Shown: one piece after another, positions 16,001 to 26,800 of the stretch
Layout of the letters: each line of letters opens with the position of its first letter
How positions within the stretch are numbered: the stretch's first letter is position 1
Assembly (NCBI RefSeq): GCF_000018545.1
Contig: NC_012587.1
Location: forward strand, 248,001-312,000
Length of the DNA: 64,000 nt
Source: Sinorhizobium fredii NGR234
Lineage (GTDB): Bacteria; Pseudomonadota; Alphaproteobacteria; Rhizobiales; Rhizobiaceae
Direction of reading: 5' to 3'
Notes under the pieces: model-generated
Databases searched by the model: none
What the model was told of the DNA's origin: nothing
The model's input: only the letters and a program-made list of their open reading frames with translations
Program-made: the position numbers and the translations under genes

Positions 16001-18142
16001 GGTCTTCAGCGCCGCGGCCTGATCGGTGGAGAGTGCTGCGACGTTGTCGGTCGAAAGACCCGTCAGTGCCGTGACGGTGATTGCCGCAATGTCGGCGGTC
16101 GAGAAGCCGGCGATATCCTCCGAGGCGAAAGCCGCGATCTGCGTCGAGCCGAGCGATGCGACTTGCGCCGTGGTCAGAGCTTCCGCTTGATCCGAGCTCA
16201 GAGCATCGACCTGTGCCGAGCTAAGCGCCGCAACGGTCTTCGAGTTCAGGGCGGCGACCTGGTCGGTGGAGAGCGCCGCGACGTTGTCGGTCGAGAGCGC
16301 CTTTACCTGCGTCGAGGTCAGTGCTCCGACCTGCGACGAGGTGAGCGCCAAGACCTGGTCCGAGGTGAGGGCGGCGATCTGGGTGCTCTTCAGCGCCGCG
16401 ACCTGGGTGGTCTTCAGCGCCGCGGCCTGATCGGTGGAGAGCGCCGCGACATTGTCGGTGGAAAGACCCCCCAGCGCCGTTACGGTGATTGCTGCAATGT
16501 CGGCGGTCGAGAAGGCGGCGATATCTTCCGAGGCGAAAGCCGCAATCTGCGTCGAGGTGAGCGCGGCCACCTGCGCGGTGGTCAGAGCCTCGGCCTGGTC
16601 GGAGGTTAGCGCGCCGATCTGTGTCGAGCTCAGCGCGGCGACGGTCTTCGAATTCAATGCCGCGACCTGGTCGGTGGAAAGTGCGGCGACATTGTCGGTG
16701 GTAAGCGCCGAAATCTGCGTCGAGCTCAGGGACCCGACCTGGGACGAAGTGAGGGCCACGACCTGGTCGGAGGTGAGGGCGGCGATCTGGGCCGTCTTCA
16801 GCGCAGCGATCTGGGAGGTTTTCAGTGCCGCGGTCTGGTCGGTCGACAGTGCCGCGACATTGTCGGTCGAGAGGCCCGAGAGGGCGGTCGCGGTGATTGC
16901 GGCAATCTCCGAAGTCGAGAAGGTCGCGATGTCCTCGGAGGCCAGAGCCGCAATGTCGGCCGAGTCGAGCGCCGCGATCTGAACGGCGGACAGAGCCTCG
17001 ACCTGATCGGAGCTCAGCGCGCCGATCTGTGCCGAGCTCAGCGCCGCGACGGTCTTCGAGTTGAGCGCCGCGACCTGGTCGGTGGTGAGTGCGGCGACAT
17101 TGTCGGTCGAGAGGGCCGAAATCTGCGTCGAGCTCAGGACACCGACCTGCGACGAGGTGAGTGCCACGACCTGGTCCGAGGTGAGGGCGGCGACCTGGGC
17201 GGTCTTCAGCGCTGCGACCTGGGTGGTCTTCAAGGCTGCGGCCTGATCAGTGGAGAGTGCCGCGACATTGTCGGTGGAGAGACCGGTGAGCGCGGTGACG
17301 GTGATCGCCGCGATATCGGCGGTCGAGAAGGTGGCGATATCCTCCGAGGCGAGAGCCGCAACCTGCGTCGAGGTCAGCGACGCAACTTGCGCAGTCGTCA
17401 GAGCCTCGGCCTGGTCGGAGCTGAGCGCGTCGATCTGTGCCGAAGTCAGGGCCGCGACGGTCTTCGAGTTGAGCGCGGCAACCTGGTCGGTGGAAAGCGC
17501 CGCGATGTTGTCGGTGGAAAGTGCCTTTACCTGAGTCGAGCTGAGGACGGCGATCTGCGAAGAGCTGAGCGCGCCGATCTGGTCCGTCGTGAGCGCGGCG
17601 ACCTGGGTGGTCTTCAGCGCTGCAACCTGGGTGGTCTTCAGCGCAGCGGCCTGATCGGTCGACAGGGCGGCGAGATTGTCGGTGGAAAGACCTGCGAGCG
17701 CCGTGACGGAGATCGCTGCGATCTCGGCGGTGGAGAAGGTGGTGATATCTTCAGAGCTAAAGGCTGCGAGTTGCGCCGAGCCGAGCGCGGCGACTTGCGA
17801 CGTGGTCAGGGCCTCTGCCTGGTCGGAGCTGAGGCCGTCGATCTGTGCCGAGCTCAGGGCCGCTACCTGAGACGTCGCCAGGCTTGCGATCTTGGCCGAA
17901 TCGATGGCTGCCAGCTGGTCGAGGCTGATGCCGGCGACCGAGGTTGCGGCAATGGCGCTCAGTTGTGCGGTGGAGAAGATCGCGACATCTTCCGTATCGA
18001 GCGCCGCGATCTGGGTCGAGGAGAGCGCCTTGACCTGAGCAGTGGTCATAGCCGCGACGTCTTCCGTAGTCAGGGAGGCAACTGCGGTGGTCGAGAGGTT
18101 TTTGATCTGGGTGACGCTCAGAGAAGAGATGATGGAAGTCAT
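13079..18142 (-). CDS. Giant octad-repeat protein A (1687 residues)
   Basis: A very large protein made almost wholly of eight-residue units with consensus L-S-T-x-Q-V/I-x-A. Seventeen octads form a 136-residue higher unit (for example one beginning L-N-S-K-T-V-A-A and including F-S-T-A-D-I-A-A), repeated about 12 times. I saw no Cys, Trp, Pro or His. No classical signal peptide is visible. The N-terminus (MTSIISSLS) and the C-terminus (V-E-A-I-I-A-A-Y-Q-A-I) are the least repetitive parts and match giant protein B. S/T-x-x-Q at each octad start resembles a helix N-cap, so an alpha solenoid is likely, but a beta solenoid is not excluded. Function unknown. A GAAGG precedes the ATG. It diverges from the glycosyltransferase cassette. 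Confidence 0.85.
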   Translation of the reverse strand: MTSIISSLSVTQIKNLSTTAVASLTTEDVAAMTTAQVKALSSTQIAALDTEDVAIFSTAQLSAIAATSVAGISLDQLAAIDSAKIASLATSQVAALSSAQIDGLSSDQAEALTTSQVAALGSAQLAAFSSEDITTFSTAEIAAISVTALAGLSTDNLAALSTDQAAALKTTQVAALKTTQVAALTTDQIGALSSSQIAVLSSTQVKALSTDNIAALSTDQVAALNSKTVAALTSAQIDALSSDQAEALTTAQVASLTSTQVAALASEDIATFSTADIAAITVTALTGLSTDNVAALSTDQAAALKTTQVAALKTAQVAALTSDQVVALTSSQVGVLSSTQISALSTDNVAALTTDQVAALNSKTVAALSSAQIGALSSDQVEALSAVQIAALDSADIAALASEDIATFSTSEIAAITATALSGLSTDNVAALSTDQTAALKTSQIAALKTAQIAALTSDQVVALTSSQVGSLSSTQISALTTDNVAALSTDQVAALNSKTVAALSSTQIGALTSDQAEALTTAQVAALTSTQIAAFASEDIAAFSTADIAAITVTALGGLSTDNVAALSTDQAAALKTTQVAALKSTQIAALTSDQVLALTSSQVGALTSTQVKALSTDNVAALSTDQVAALNSKTVAALSSAQVDALSSDQAEALTTAQVASLGSTQIAAFASEDIAGFSTADIAAITVTALTGLSTDNVAALSTDQAAALKTTQVAALKTAQIAALTSDQVVALTSSQVGALTSSQVSAISTDNIAALSTDQVAALNSKTVAALTTAQIEALSSTQVEALTSVLVGALSSTQLSVLASEDIAAFSTADIAAITVTALGGLSTDNVAALSTDQAAALKTTQVAALKSTQIAALTSDQIEALSTAQIGALTSTQASAISTDSLAALSTDQVAALNTKTLASLSTVQIDAMSSDQLEALTSAQVAALTMAQLGALASEDVATFSTADIAAITVAALAGLSTDNVAALSTDQAAALKTTQIAALKTAQIAALTSDQVVALTSSQVGALSSTQISALSTDNVAALSTDQVAALNSKTVAALSSVQIDALSSDQAEALTTAQVAALGSTQLAAFASEDLATFSTADIAAITVTALVGLSTDNLAALSTDQAAALKTTQVAALSTAQVGALTSDQVVALTSSQVGALTSTQVKALSTDNVAALSTDQVAALNSKSVAALTSVQIEALTSDQAEALTTAQVASLTSTQVAALASEDIATFSTADIAAITVTALAGLSTDNVAALSTDQAAALKTTQVVALKTAQIAALTSDQVVALTSSQVGALTSTQISALSTDNVAALSTDQVAALNSKTVAALSSTQIEALSSDQAEALTSAQIAALDSADIAALASEDIATFSTSEIAAITATALLGLSTDNVAALSTDQAAALKTAQIAALKTAQIAALTSDQVAALTTSQVGTLSSTQIAVISTDNIAALTTDQVAALNSKTVAALTSTQIEALSSDQAEALTTAQVAALGSAQVAALASEDLATFSTADIAAITVTALTGLSTDNLAELSTDQAAALKTTQVAALSTAQIGALTSDQVAALSSAQIGALTSTQLTALSTDNVAALTTDQVAALSSKVIGALSSDQIDALSTDQVEALTSAQVAALDSADIAALSTDDIATFSTADIAAISTTALAGLSTDDIMSLSSDQLVAVTTTQVEALDDSQVEAIIAAYQAI
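13380..17480 (-). repeat. 408-bp higher-order tandem repeat inside giant gene A
   Basis: The codons for N-S-K-T (or its variant) end at 13392, 13800, 14208, 14616, 15024, 15432, 15840, 16248, 16656, 17064 and 17472, exactly 408 bp apart each time. Within each 408-bp unit there are 17 copies of a 24-bp unit. Sequence identity between units is visibly high at the DNA level, including third positions. Confidence 0.93.
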
Positions 18143-18824
18143 GGACGCGAGCCTTCAAAGTTAATCGCTTGTGGAACTAACCCGTTGGCGCCGACCGTGC
18201 GACAAGCGCTGGGACCCTTGAGGGGTCCAAGCGCGTGATGCGTGCGACCACATACGACGCCCGTCCACCCGGACGCGAAGATCAGCTTCGGCTGTCAAAC
18301 CGTCCTGATGGGCGAAATATCGGGTTGAGGGACATGGCTCGCGGGAGCCTTAGCGTTCGGAAAGCTTCATGCAGACAGGACGAGTGCGTCCTATTTCCTA
18401 CGCCTGTGAATGAAACCGTTCTCCTGGCGAGATCGGTTTCGTCATCTTCTCCGCAGCCTCATCCGGTGGTTGCTGACTGCGGTACTCGGTTACTACGACT
18501 AGCTACGAAAGTTAAAGTTTTAGTTAACGGGTCGGCTCAAAGCGCGGATGCCGCAATGTTCGACCGGACTGGGCGCGATTCGGGCACGGGCCGCGTCTGG
18601 CGCGACGCTACAACATCGAGTCGGCGGTTTGCAATATTCAGCGACGCCTGAAATGCCGAGCGGGTCGACAACCGGCTTCCATACTCCTTCCATCCTCAAC
18701 AGCCCGCCCCATAGGCAGTCGAAGAGGCGCAAGCCCAGGGCAAGCTAGTCCGGTTAATGGCCTAAAATAGCATTCGAACATGTTCTCAGCGTCGGTCGCC
18801 AACTCGCCTGTCAGTGGGATTTTC
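18143..18824. other. Divergent intergenic region between giant gene A and the glycosyltransferase cassette
   Basis: About 680 bases hold the start regions of both transcription units. I see no gene. It includes the leader hairpin at 18206-18234 and an AT-richer stretch at about 18490-18530. No clear -35/-10 pair could be assigned. Confidence 0.5.
18206..18234 (-). promoter_or_regulatory. Leader hairpin upstream of giant gene A
   Basis: GCGCT (18206-18210) pairs with AGCGC (18230-18234), and after one mismatch GGACCC (18212-18217) pairs with GGGTCC (18223-18228) around a five-base loop. It lies 64-92 bases before the ATG on the minus strand, in the probable 5' leader. It could be an operator, an mRNA-stability hairpin, or an attenuator. 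Confidence 0.4.
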
Positions 18825-20882
18825 ATGACCATCTACACTCATCTCGCCTCCGATCCTGCTTCGCCCCTCGCCGGTTTCCTGGAAAGGGCGCGACAGCAAC
18901 GGCTTCCGTTGACGGAACTGTTCCAGTTTGCGGAGAGCTTCAATGCCGCCGGGCAAAGGGAGCAGGCCGCCGAACTCTACAAATCCTGGATCGCCTACAA
19001 CGATTCCAATCCGCTGCTTCACCTTGTCTATTTCAACTACTCAGTCACGCTCAGGCAGATGGGCGATCTTGCCGGCTCCATCCATGCGCTGCGCGCTTGC
19101 CTGAAGTTCGAACCACGCTTCGGCCAGGGCCATATCAATCTCGGCCGAGCGCTGGAGGATGCCGGACTGACGGGTCAGGCGATTCAACAATGGCAAGTCT
19201 ATGCCGAGGCGACCTCCGAGATCACGCCGGAGCGCGCTGCTCATCGCCTGATGGTCCTCCAGCACATGGGCCGGGTGCTTGAGAATGCCGGTCTCATGGA
19301 GGAGGCGGAAAGCACGCTGTGGAAGGCGATTGAGCTGAGGCCCGACAAGACCGAAGCCGGCCAGCATTGGACGTCGCTCAGGCAACGCCAGTGCAAATGG
19401 CCGACACTGGCCCCTTCGGAACATGTTTCGGCCCGGCAACTGCTCGACGCGCTATCCCCGTTGACCCTTGCCTGTTATGCCGACGATCCGGTTTTCCAGC
19501 TTGCCAAGGCCTATCGCTACTGCAAGTCGCTTGTCGGCCGACCCGATCTGAGCGGCTTCCCGAAGCTTCAGCCTCGCCAAAAGTCCGGAACCGGGCAGCG
19601 ATTGCGTGTCGGCTACGTGTCGTCCGACCTGCGCGATCATGCGGTCGGCTTTGCGCTCAGCGAAGTCTTCGAAACGCACGACAAGAGCAGCGTCGAGATC
19701 TACGCCTATTATTGCGGCGAAGCGCGGACCGGCGACGCCACGCAGACGCGGATGATGAGCACCATCGACTGCTGGCGCGACATTTCCGCCATCAGTGACA
19801 GCGACGCTGCCAAGCAGATCATCGCCGACGAAATCGACATCCTGGTCGATGTCAACGGCTATACGAAACACGCCCGTACCAGGATCTTCGCCTACCGGCC
19901 GGCACCGGTGATCGTCAGCTTCTGCGGCTATCCGGGTACGATGGGCAGCCCCTTCCACCAATACGTCATCGCCGACGAGCAGATCATCCCGCCGGAGAAC
20001 GAGATCTACTATTCGGAAAAGGTGCTGCGGATTCCCTGCAACCAGCCCGTCGACCGCAAGCGGCAGATCGCACCGCGGCCAAGCCGGGCTGAAGCGGGGC
20101 TGCCCGAGGACGGCTTCATATTCGCCTGCTTCAACGGCGCGCAGAAGATCACCGCCGCTTGCTTCGACCGCTGGATGGCGATCCTTGCCGCGACGCCCGG
20201 CAGCTGCCTCTGGCTGCTCGGCGGCGGTGAGGACGTCGATCAGCGCCTCAAGCAGGCGGCCCAGCAGCGCGGCGTCGCGCCCGAGCGCCTGATCTTCGCT
20301 TCGAAGGCCCCCAATCCCAAGCATCTGGCGCGCATCGGACTGGCCGATCTGTTCCTCGACACCTTCCCCTATGGGGCGCATTCCACCGCGGGCGATGCGC
20401 TGACCATGGGATTGCCCGTTCTGACATTCCCCGGCAACGGCTTCGCTTCGCGGTTCTGCTCGAGCATCGTCGCTGCGGCCGGCGTGCCCGAACTCATTTG
20501 CGAGGGACCGGACGACTTCGTCCGAAAGGCAATCGGATTTGCGAAGGACCGGCAGAGCCTCGCAAGTGTCAGAGAGGCCCTGGAGAGCCGCCGTGACGCC
20601 AGCGTGTTGCGCGACATTCCGGCGCTCGTCCGGCGCCTGGAGGAATTGCTCTGGCAAATGCAGGGCGAGTGCGAGCGCGGCGAAACGCCCGTGCCCGATC
20701 TCAGCAATCTCGACATCTATTACGAGGTCGGGGCTGAGATCATGAAGGAAAACGTGGAGTTCGTCGACAGCGCCGCCTATCGGCAGCGCTACGTCGAGAA
20801 GCTCGCCGAGTGGCACGCCTTTTCGCCAATCCCGTTCGACTCCCGCCTGTGGACAGCGGCGACAGCCGGCGCCCGTCGATAA
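18825..20882 (+). CDS. TPR / GT41 (OGT-like, SPINDLY-type) glycosyltransferase
   Basis: About 685 residues from the ATG at 18825 (an ATG at 18780 is in frame but lacks a ribosome site). Residues about 25-210 are tetratricopeptide repeats. Residues about 250-640 are a GT41 catalytic region with R-V-G-Y-V-S-S-D-L-R-D-H (the conserved His), F-N-G-A-Q-K-I-T, F-L-D-T-F-P-Y-G and D-A-L-T-M-G-L-P-V-L-T, all family hallmarks. Such enzymes transfer a sugar from a nucleotide sugar to Ser/Thr of proteins. No signal peptide, so cytoplasmic. It heads a three-gene cassette between two giant Ser/Thr-rich repeat proteins, which are its obvious candidate substrates (inference). Confidence 0.88.
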   Translation: MTIYTHLASDPASPLAGFLERARQQRLPLTELFQFAESFNAAGQREQAAELYKSWIAYNDSNPLLHLVYFNYSVTLRQMGDLAGSIHALRACLKFEPRFGQGHINLGRALEDAGLTGQAIQQWQVYAEATSEITPERAAHRLMVLQHMGRVLENAGLMEEAESTLWKAIELRPDKTEAGQHWTSLRQRQCKWPTLAPSEHVSARQLLDALSPLTLACYADDPVFQLAKAYRYCKSLVGRPDLSGFPKLQPRQKSGTGQRLRVGYVSSDLRDHAVGFALSEVFETHDKSSVEIYAYYCGEARTGDATQTRMMSTIDCWRDISAISDSDAAKQIIADEIDILVDVNGYTKHARTRIFAYRPAPVIVSFCGYPGTMGSPFHQYVIADEQIIPPENEIYYSEKVLRIPCNQPVDRKRQIAPRPSRAEAGLPEDGFIFACFNGAQKITAACFDRWMAILAATPGSCLWLLGGGEDVDQRLKQAAQQRGVAPERLIFASKAPNPKHLARIGLADLFLDTFPYGAHSTAGDALTMGLPVLTFPGNGFASRFCSSIVAAAGVPELICEGPDDFVRKAIGFAKDRQSLASVREALESRRDASVLRDIPALVRRLEELLWQMQGECERGETPVPDLSNLDIYYEVGAEIMKENVEFVDSAAYRQRYVEKLAEWHAFSPIPFDSRLWTAATAGARR

Positions 20883-20913
20883 GCAAGCACCCGTTTCAGA
20901 TAGTGAGGATGAT

Positions 20914-23374
<2,461 letters not shown>

Positions 23375-23817
23375 TTGTCGTTGTCGCGGACCGGCGCCAT
23401 CTCACCGCCTCGATAGGCTCGCGACGCGATCGGCGGGCGGACCCGGTCGGCAAGCGATTGCCGCGACCTTCAGCCGAGGGACAGAGAATAAGTCGTTTCC
23501 ATAGGAGGCGCCGCGCGGACTGGTGCGGCGCAACGAGGACGCGATCGCGCCGAAGGTCAGACAGACACAAGGTTGCTGACTATTATCAACGGCAGCTTAT
23601 TCCCCGAGCAGCCATGAGAGCGCCCATGCCGGTAACCGGACGTTTGCCTTCCACAGCCCGCAAATCGAACCCGGGCGAAGCCCGCTGACGACCGCTAATC
23701 CGCCGGTCGTCCGGATGCAATGCCAGCCGTTGCCGGGATGCCGGCGCTGTAGGAACGACTGCTCTTTCGAAGCGGCCGCTGGCTGATAAGACCAATCAGG
23801 CCCAAGGGTTTTCACGC
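23375..23817. other. Intergenic region upstream of giant gene B
   Basis: About 440 bases with no supportable gene. It ends in AAGGG a few bases before the giant gene start. No promoter could be assigned, so giant gene B may be read from here or from the cassette promoter. Confidence 0.4.
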
Positions 23818-26800
23818 ATGACCTCCATCATTTCGTCCCTCAGCCCCACTCTGATCAAATCCTATTCGACAGCGGCCGTTGCTGCCTGGACGACGGAAGA
23901 CGTGGCTTCGCTGACGACGAAGCAGATCAGCGCGATGTCGTCAGCTCAGATCGCGGCGCTCGACACGGAGGATGTCGATGTTCTCAGCTCCCGGCAGCTG
24001 GGCGCCATATCTCCCAGCGCCATTGTCGGTTTGACCCTGGAGCAACTCGCCGTCCTCGACCAATCCGACATCGAGAGCTTCGGTACGAGCCAGGTCGCGG
24101 CCCTGACGACCAAGCAGATAGACGGTTTGTCGGCGGAGCAGGCGGAGGCGTTGAGCTCGACCCAGGTCGGAGCCTTGAGCGCCTTGCAGCTCTCGGTCTT
24201 GACCGAGGAAGACCTGGAGTCCTTCTCGACCGCCGACATCGCCGCCATCGGCGCGAAAGCCATAACCGGGCTCCCGGCCGATGTCGTCGCATCCCTTTCC
24301 ACGGATCAGATTGCCGGCTTGAGCACCCGTGCCGTCGCCGCCCTGTCGACCGCGCAGATCGCCGCCCTGTCCACCGATCAGCTTGCCGCCTTGACGACCG
24401 CCCAGGTCACAGCGCTGAAGGCCTCGCAAATCGAGGCCTTGGGCACCGACGACATTGCCACGCTTTCCACCCAGCAGATGGCTGCGTTGAGCGCCTCGGC
24501 AATTTCGGGGCTTTCCACCAAACAGATCGCCGCCCTGTCGGTCGACCAGATCGAGGCACTGACCGTCTCGCAGGTGAAGGCGCTGACGGCGGCGCAACTC
24601 GGGTCCCTCGAGACCGACGGCATAGCGGCATTCTCGACTGCCGAGATCGCGGCGATCAGCAGGGCCGTATGGGGCTTGACGACGGAGGCCTTCGCCGCAC
24701 TCTCCACCGCCCAGGTTGCCGCCCTGAACACGGCCGCCGTCGCCAGCCTGACGACGGCGCAGATGGCCGCCTTGTCGGCTGACCAGGCCGAGGCGATGTC
24801 CGTCTTGCAGGTGAAGGCACTGAATTCGAGACAGCTTGCGGCGCTCGGGACCGAGGGCATTGCGACATTCTCGACCGGCGAAATCGCCGCGATCGCCAAC
24901 CTGGCCATCAAGGGCGTGAGCACGGACGCGATCGCTGCACTTTCGACCGCTCAGGTTGCGGCGCTCAGCACGAGTGCGATCTCGGGCTTGACGACCGCAC
25001 AGAGCGAGGCATTTTCCTCCGACCAGGCCGCGGTCCTTTCCGCGGCACAGCTGCGGACGCTGAGCTCGGCGCAAGTCGCCGCACTTGGCACCGACAATAT
25101 CGAGGCGCTCTCCACAGACCAGATCGCGGCGCTCAACACCAAGGGCGTCATGGGCCTGACGACCGATCAAGTCGCCGCCTTGTCGACCGACCAGGTCGAG
25201 GCTCTGTCCGTCACACAGGTGAAGGCCCTGAACGCACTGCAGCTTGAGGCGCTCGGGACCGACGGCTTGGCAATGTTCTCTACCGGCGAGATCGCCGCAC
25301 TCAGCAACAAGGCCATTCTGGGGGTGGACGCCGAGGTCATTGCGTCCCTGTCTACCGATCAGATCGCGGCGCTCAGCACGAGTGCGGTCGCCAGCCTGAC
25401 GAGCGCCCAGCTGGCGGCTTTGTCGACCGACCAGGCGGAGGCCTTGTCCGTCTCGCAGGTGAAAGTCCTGAGCTCGGCCCAGCTCGCCGCCCTTGGGGAA
25501 GACGGGATTGCGACGTTCTCGACCGCCGAGATCGCGGCGATCACCAGCAAAGCCGTGCCCGGCGTCAGCGACGACGCCATAACAGCGCTTTCCACGGCCC
25601 AGATAGCGGCACTCAGCACGACTGCAGTCGCGAGCCTGACGACCGCACAGGTCGCCGCCTTGTCGACCGACCAGACCGCGGCCCTCTCCACCGCGCAGCT
25701 TAAAGCCCTGAGTTCCACGCAACTCGCCGCCTTGAGCACGGACAACGTCGCGGCTTTGACCACGGTTCAGGTCGCCGCGCTTGGCACCAAGGCGGTCGCC
25801 GGCCTAACCGCCGATCAGGTCGAAGCCTTGTCGTCCGATCAGGTCGCGGCTCTCTCCACTCAACAGGTTGCCGCCCTCGGCTCCGAGCAGCTTGCCGTTC
25901 TCAGTGCAGAGGACATAGCGGCATTCTCGACCGCCGATATCGCGGCGATCAGTTCGAGCGCCATTGCCGGATTGTCGGCAGATCTCATGGAAGCCCTCAC
26001 GACGGCCCAGATCGTAGCGCTCAGCACGAAGGGCGTCGCGCGCCTCAGCACCGATCAGATCGACGCGCTGTCCAGCGACCAGCTTGCAGCCTTGTCGTCA
26101 GTCCAGGTTGCCGTTCTAAGCTCCGCGCAGCTCTCGGCCCTGGAGGCGGAGGACATTGCAACCTTCTCGACTGCCGATATTGCCGCAATAGGCTCCAAGG
26201 CCATTTCCGGCCTGTCGGAGGATGTCGTCGCCGCCCTGACCTCGACGCAGATTGCCGCGCTCAGCACCGGCGGCGTTGCCGGGCTGAGCACGGATCAGAT
26301 GGCGACGCTGAGCTCCGACCAGGTCGTCGCTTTGAGCACCAAACAGATCGCAGCGCTGAAATCGACGCAAGTCGCCGCCTTGAGTACGGAGACTGTCGCG
26401 GCCCTGTCCTCGGACCTGATCGCCGCGCTCAGCACTGCAGGCATCAACGAACTGACCACCGATCAGGTCGAGGCGCTATCCACCGACCAGATCGTGGCGC
26501 TGAGCACCAAGCAGGTTGCCGCGCTGAGCTCTGCGCAAATCGCCGCGCTGGACACCAGCGATATCGCGGTGTTTTCGACCGAACAGATCGCCGTGTTGAC
26601 GACGGCCGCGATCAGCGGGCTGAGCACCAGGCAGATCGACGCGCTGAGCACCGAGCAGATGGAAGCCCTGACCGCCGTGCAAGTCGGCGCGCTCAGCTCG
26701 GCGCAGCTGGGGGCGCTCGGAACGGAAGACATAGCGGTCTTCTCGACGAAGGACATCGCGGCCATCAGCGCCGCTGCGATGGCGGGACTGTCGACGGCCG

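Noticed and set aside
13079..18142. CRISPR array or non-coding satellite
   Set aside because: The 24- and 408-bp periods are multiples of three and fully coding in one frame with conserved residues. There are no unique spacers between identical repeats.
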